Assembly: GCA_030065915.1 (NCBI GenBank)
Contig: JASJCQ010000004.1
Coordinates: forward strand, 124,001 to 188,000
DNA from: Woeseiaceae bacterium
GTDB lineage: Bacteria > Pseudomonadota > Gammaproteobacteria > Steroidobacterales > Woeseiaceae
Length of the DNA: 64,000 bases
Direction of reading: 5' to 3'
The notes under the pieces are model-generated. The model ran no database searches. It was not told the origin of the DNA and saw nothing but the letters and a program-made list of their open reading frames with translations. Below are positions 63,101 to 64,000 of the stretch, piece after piece. How positions within the stretch are numbered: the stretch's first letter is position 1; every line of letters begins with the position of its first letter. A program made the translations under genes and the position numbers.

Positions 63101-64000
63101 ATGAAGGCGTCGATCCTGGCCATCCGGCTCATGGCCATAGTAAGCCTGGCCGCCATTCCGGCAGCATGGGCGCAACATGCAGATCTCGTTGCAAGAAACG
63201 GCAAGCTGTGGACTGTCGACGATGCCAATCCGAGCGCCGAGGCGCTGGCCGTAATTGATGGGCGTTTCGTTTACGTCGGTTCCGATGCCGGCGTCGAGCA
63301 ACACATAGGTCCCGAGACCGAAGTCATCGACCTCGAAGGCGCTCTCGTCACCCCGGGCTTCTATGACAATCACGTTCATTTCGAGTCGACCGGGCAGCTG
63401 CTGTACGGCCTCAACCTGCTCGATGTTGCCGACGAATCCGGGTTTGTCGAGCGAATTCGTGACGTTCATTCTCGCTATGCATCCGGCACGTGGATTACCG
63501 GCGGCGACTGGTCGGCGTATGAGACCTGGTCGGAAGGCGACGTCGGCGCAGCGGGTCGCCAGGCAATCAGCGGCTACGGCAACATGTTCCTGCCACACAG
63601 AGACATGATCGACGGCTTCACCGCCGACCGCCCGGTACTCGTAAACCGCTTCGATCGCAAGGTCTATCTCGCCAACGGTGTCGCTCTCGAGCTTGCCGGC
63701 ATTGTTGAAGGCATGCCCGATCCCGAAGGCATTATCGTCGAGCGGGACGAGGACGGCGAACCGACAGGAGCGCTGTTCAATCCGCTGAAAGCCAGCGTCG
63801 AATCGACGTTATTCGTCCGTGACAACGTGCGCGCATTGTTCGATGCGCTGATCCCGGAGCCGTCGCGCGAGCAGCGCGTCGCCGAGACTCGTGAAGCCTG
63901 GCGAAAGATGGCAAGCGTCGGCGTCACGAGTTACTGCGACATTACGTCCGATCCGGTCTATGTCGACATCTATCGTGAGCTCCGCGATGCCGGGGAGATG
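63101..64000 (+). CDS. Exported amidohydrolase, YtcJ/Amidohydro_3 type (3' end outside window)
   Basis: The frame is open from the ATG at 63101 to the right edge (300 codons). A signal peptide (about 1-25, AAWAQ) is followed by the composite beta domain (ADLVARNGKLWTVD, ALAVIDGRFVYVG) and the metal site GFYDNHVHFE (H91, H93). The middle with GGDWSAYETW and LVNRFDRKVYLAN fits the amidohydrolase-3 group, whose members hydrolyse amide or carbamate bonds in diverse small molecules. Substrate unknown; secretion to the periplasm is inferred from the signal. GGAGAAGTGG stands before the ATG. Confidence 0.88.
   Translation, partial: MKASILAIRLMAIVSLAAIPAAWAQHADLVARNGKLWTVDDANPSAEALAVIDGRFVYVGSDAGVEQHIGPETEVIDLEGALVTPGFYDNHVHFESTGQLLYGLNLLDVADESGFVERIRDVHSRYASGTWITGGDWSAYETWSEGDVGAAGRQAISGYGNMFLPHRDMIDGFTADRPVLVNRFDRKVYLANGVALELAGIVEGMPDPEGIIVERDEDGEPTGALFNPLKASVESTLFVRDNVRALFDALIPEPSREQRVAETREAWRKMASVGVTSYCDITSDPVYVDIYRELRDAGEM

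Overview
The window is a gene-dense, high-GC (roughly 60 % by eye) piece of a chromosome. Gene content points to a gammaproteobacterium: a Pseudomonas/Xanthomonas-type minor pilin operon ending in pilY1 and pilE, TamA/TamB, Fe-type SodB, HtpX, and the engB / cytochrome c4 / dsbA neighbourhood. A very large TonB receptor and an SLC45-type sugar permease next to an alpha-amylase suggest a marine or sediment heterotroph of the Xanthomonadales/Woeseiaceae kind; that placement is inference. No rRNA, tRNA, prophage, complete insertion sequence or CRISPR array was seen.

Layout. 1-5.0 kb (minus): a two-component-type propeller sensor cut by the left edge and two GGDEF/EAL c-di-GMP proteins. 5.4-10.4 kb (plus): a compact cbb3-type oxidase operon with a CcoS-like segment fused to the front of CcoN, a CcoO, a one-haem third subunit and a CcoI-type copper ATPase. 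10.4-19.5 kb (minus): tamA-tamB, a cation/proton antiporter, an MscS channel and sodB. 19.7-25.2 kb: htpX behind a heat-shock-like promoter, then galM, a small secreted protein, an outer-membrane alpha-amylase and an MFS sugar transporter, the last two with related LacI-like operator sequences. 25.4-32.5 kb (plus): the complete minor pilin operon behind a perfect CRP/Vfr-type site. 32.7-38.5 kb: a glycan cluster (methyltransferase, flippase-like protein, three glycosyltransferase-type proteins) directly after pilE. 38.6-40.4 kb: a TerB-like protein and a LysR regulator with two DNA-binding domains.

40.5-51.6 kb holds two MacAB-like export cassettes on either side of an isoaspartyl peptidase. 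The first is unusual: one ATPase, three different membrane-fusion proteins in a row and one permease, with all four gene junctions being 4-nt overlaps. The second has one adaptor, one ATPase and two permeases. 52.2-55.5 kb is a 1106-residue TonB receptor with a long leader and strong terminator; it is followed by a secreted coiled-coil protein, an L,D-transpeptidase, a lipoprotein DsbA, cytochrome c4 and EngB.

The most notable non-coding signal lies just after engB on the minus strand: an approximately 108-nt small RNA with two hairpins carrying C-rich loops inside a closing stem, an intrinsic terminator, and a sigma-E-like promoter. It sits where enterobacterial Spot 42, Pseudomonas ErsA and Xanthomonas sX13 lie relative to engB, but polA is absent on its other side in this window. 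The right end carries an SDR/LysR divergent pair with duplicated operator sites, an AT-richer island with an AraC/GyrI regulator bordered by hairpin repeats, and the start of an exported amidohydrolase.
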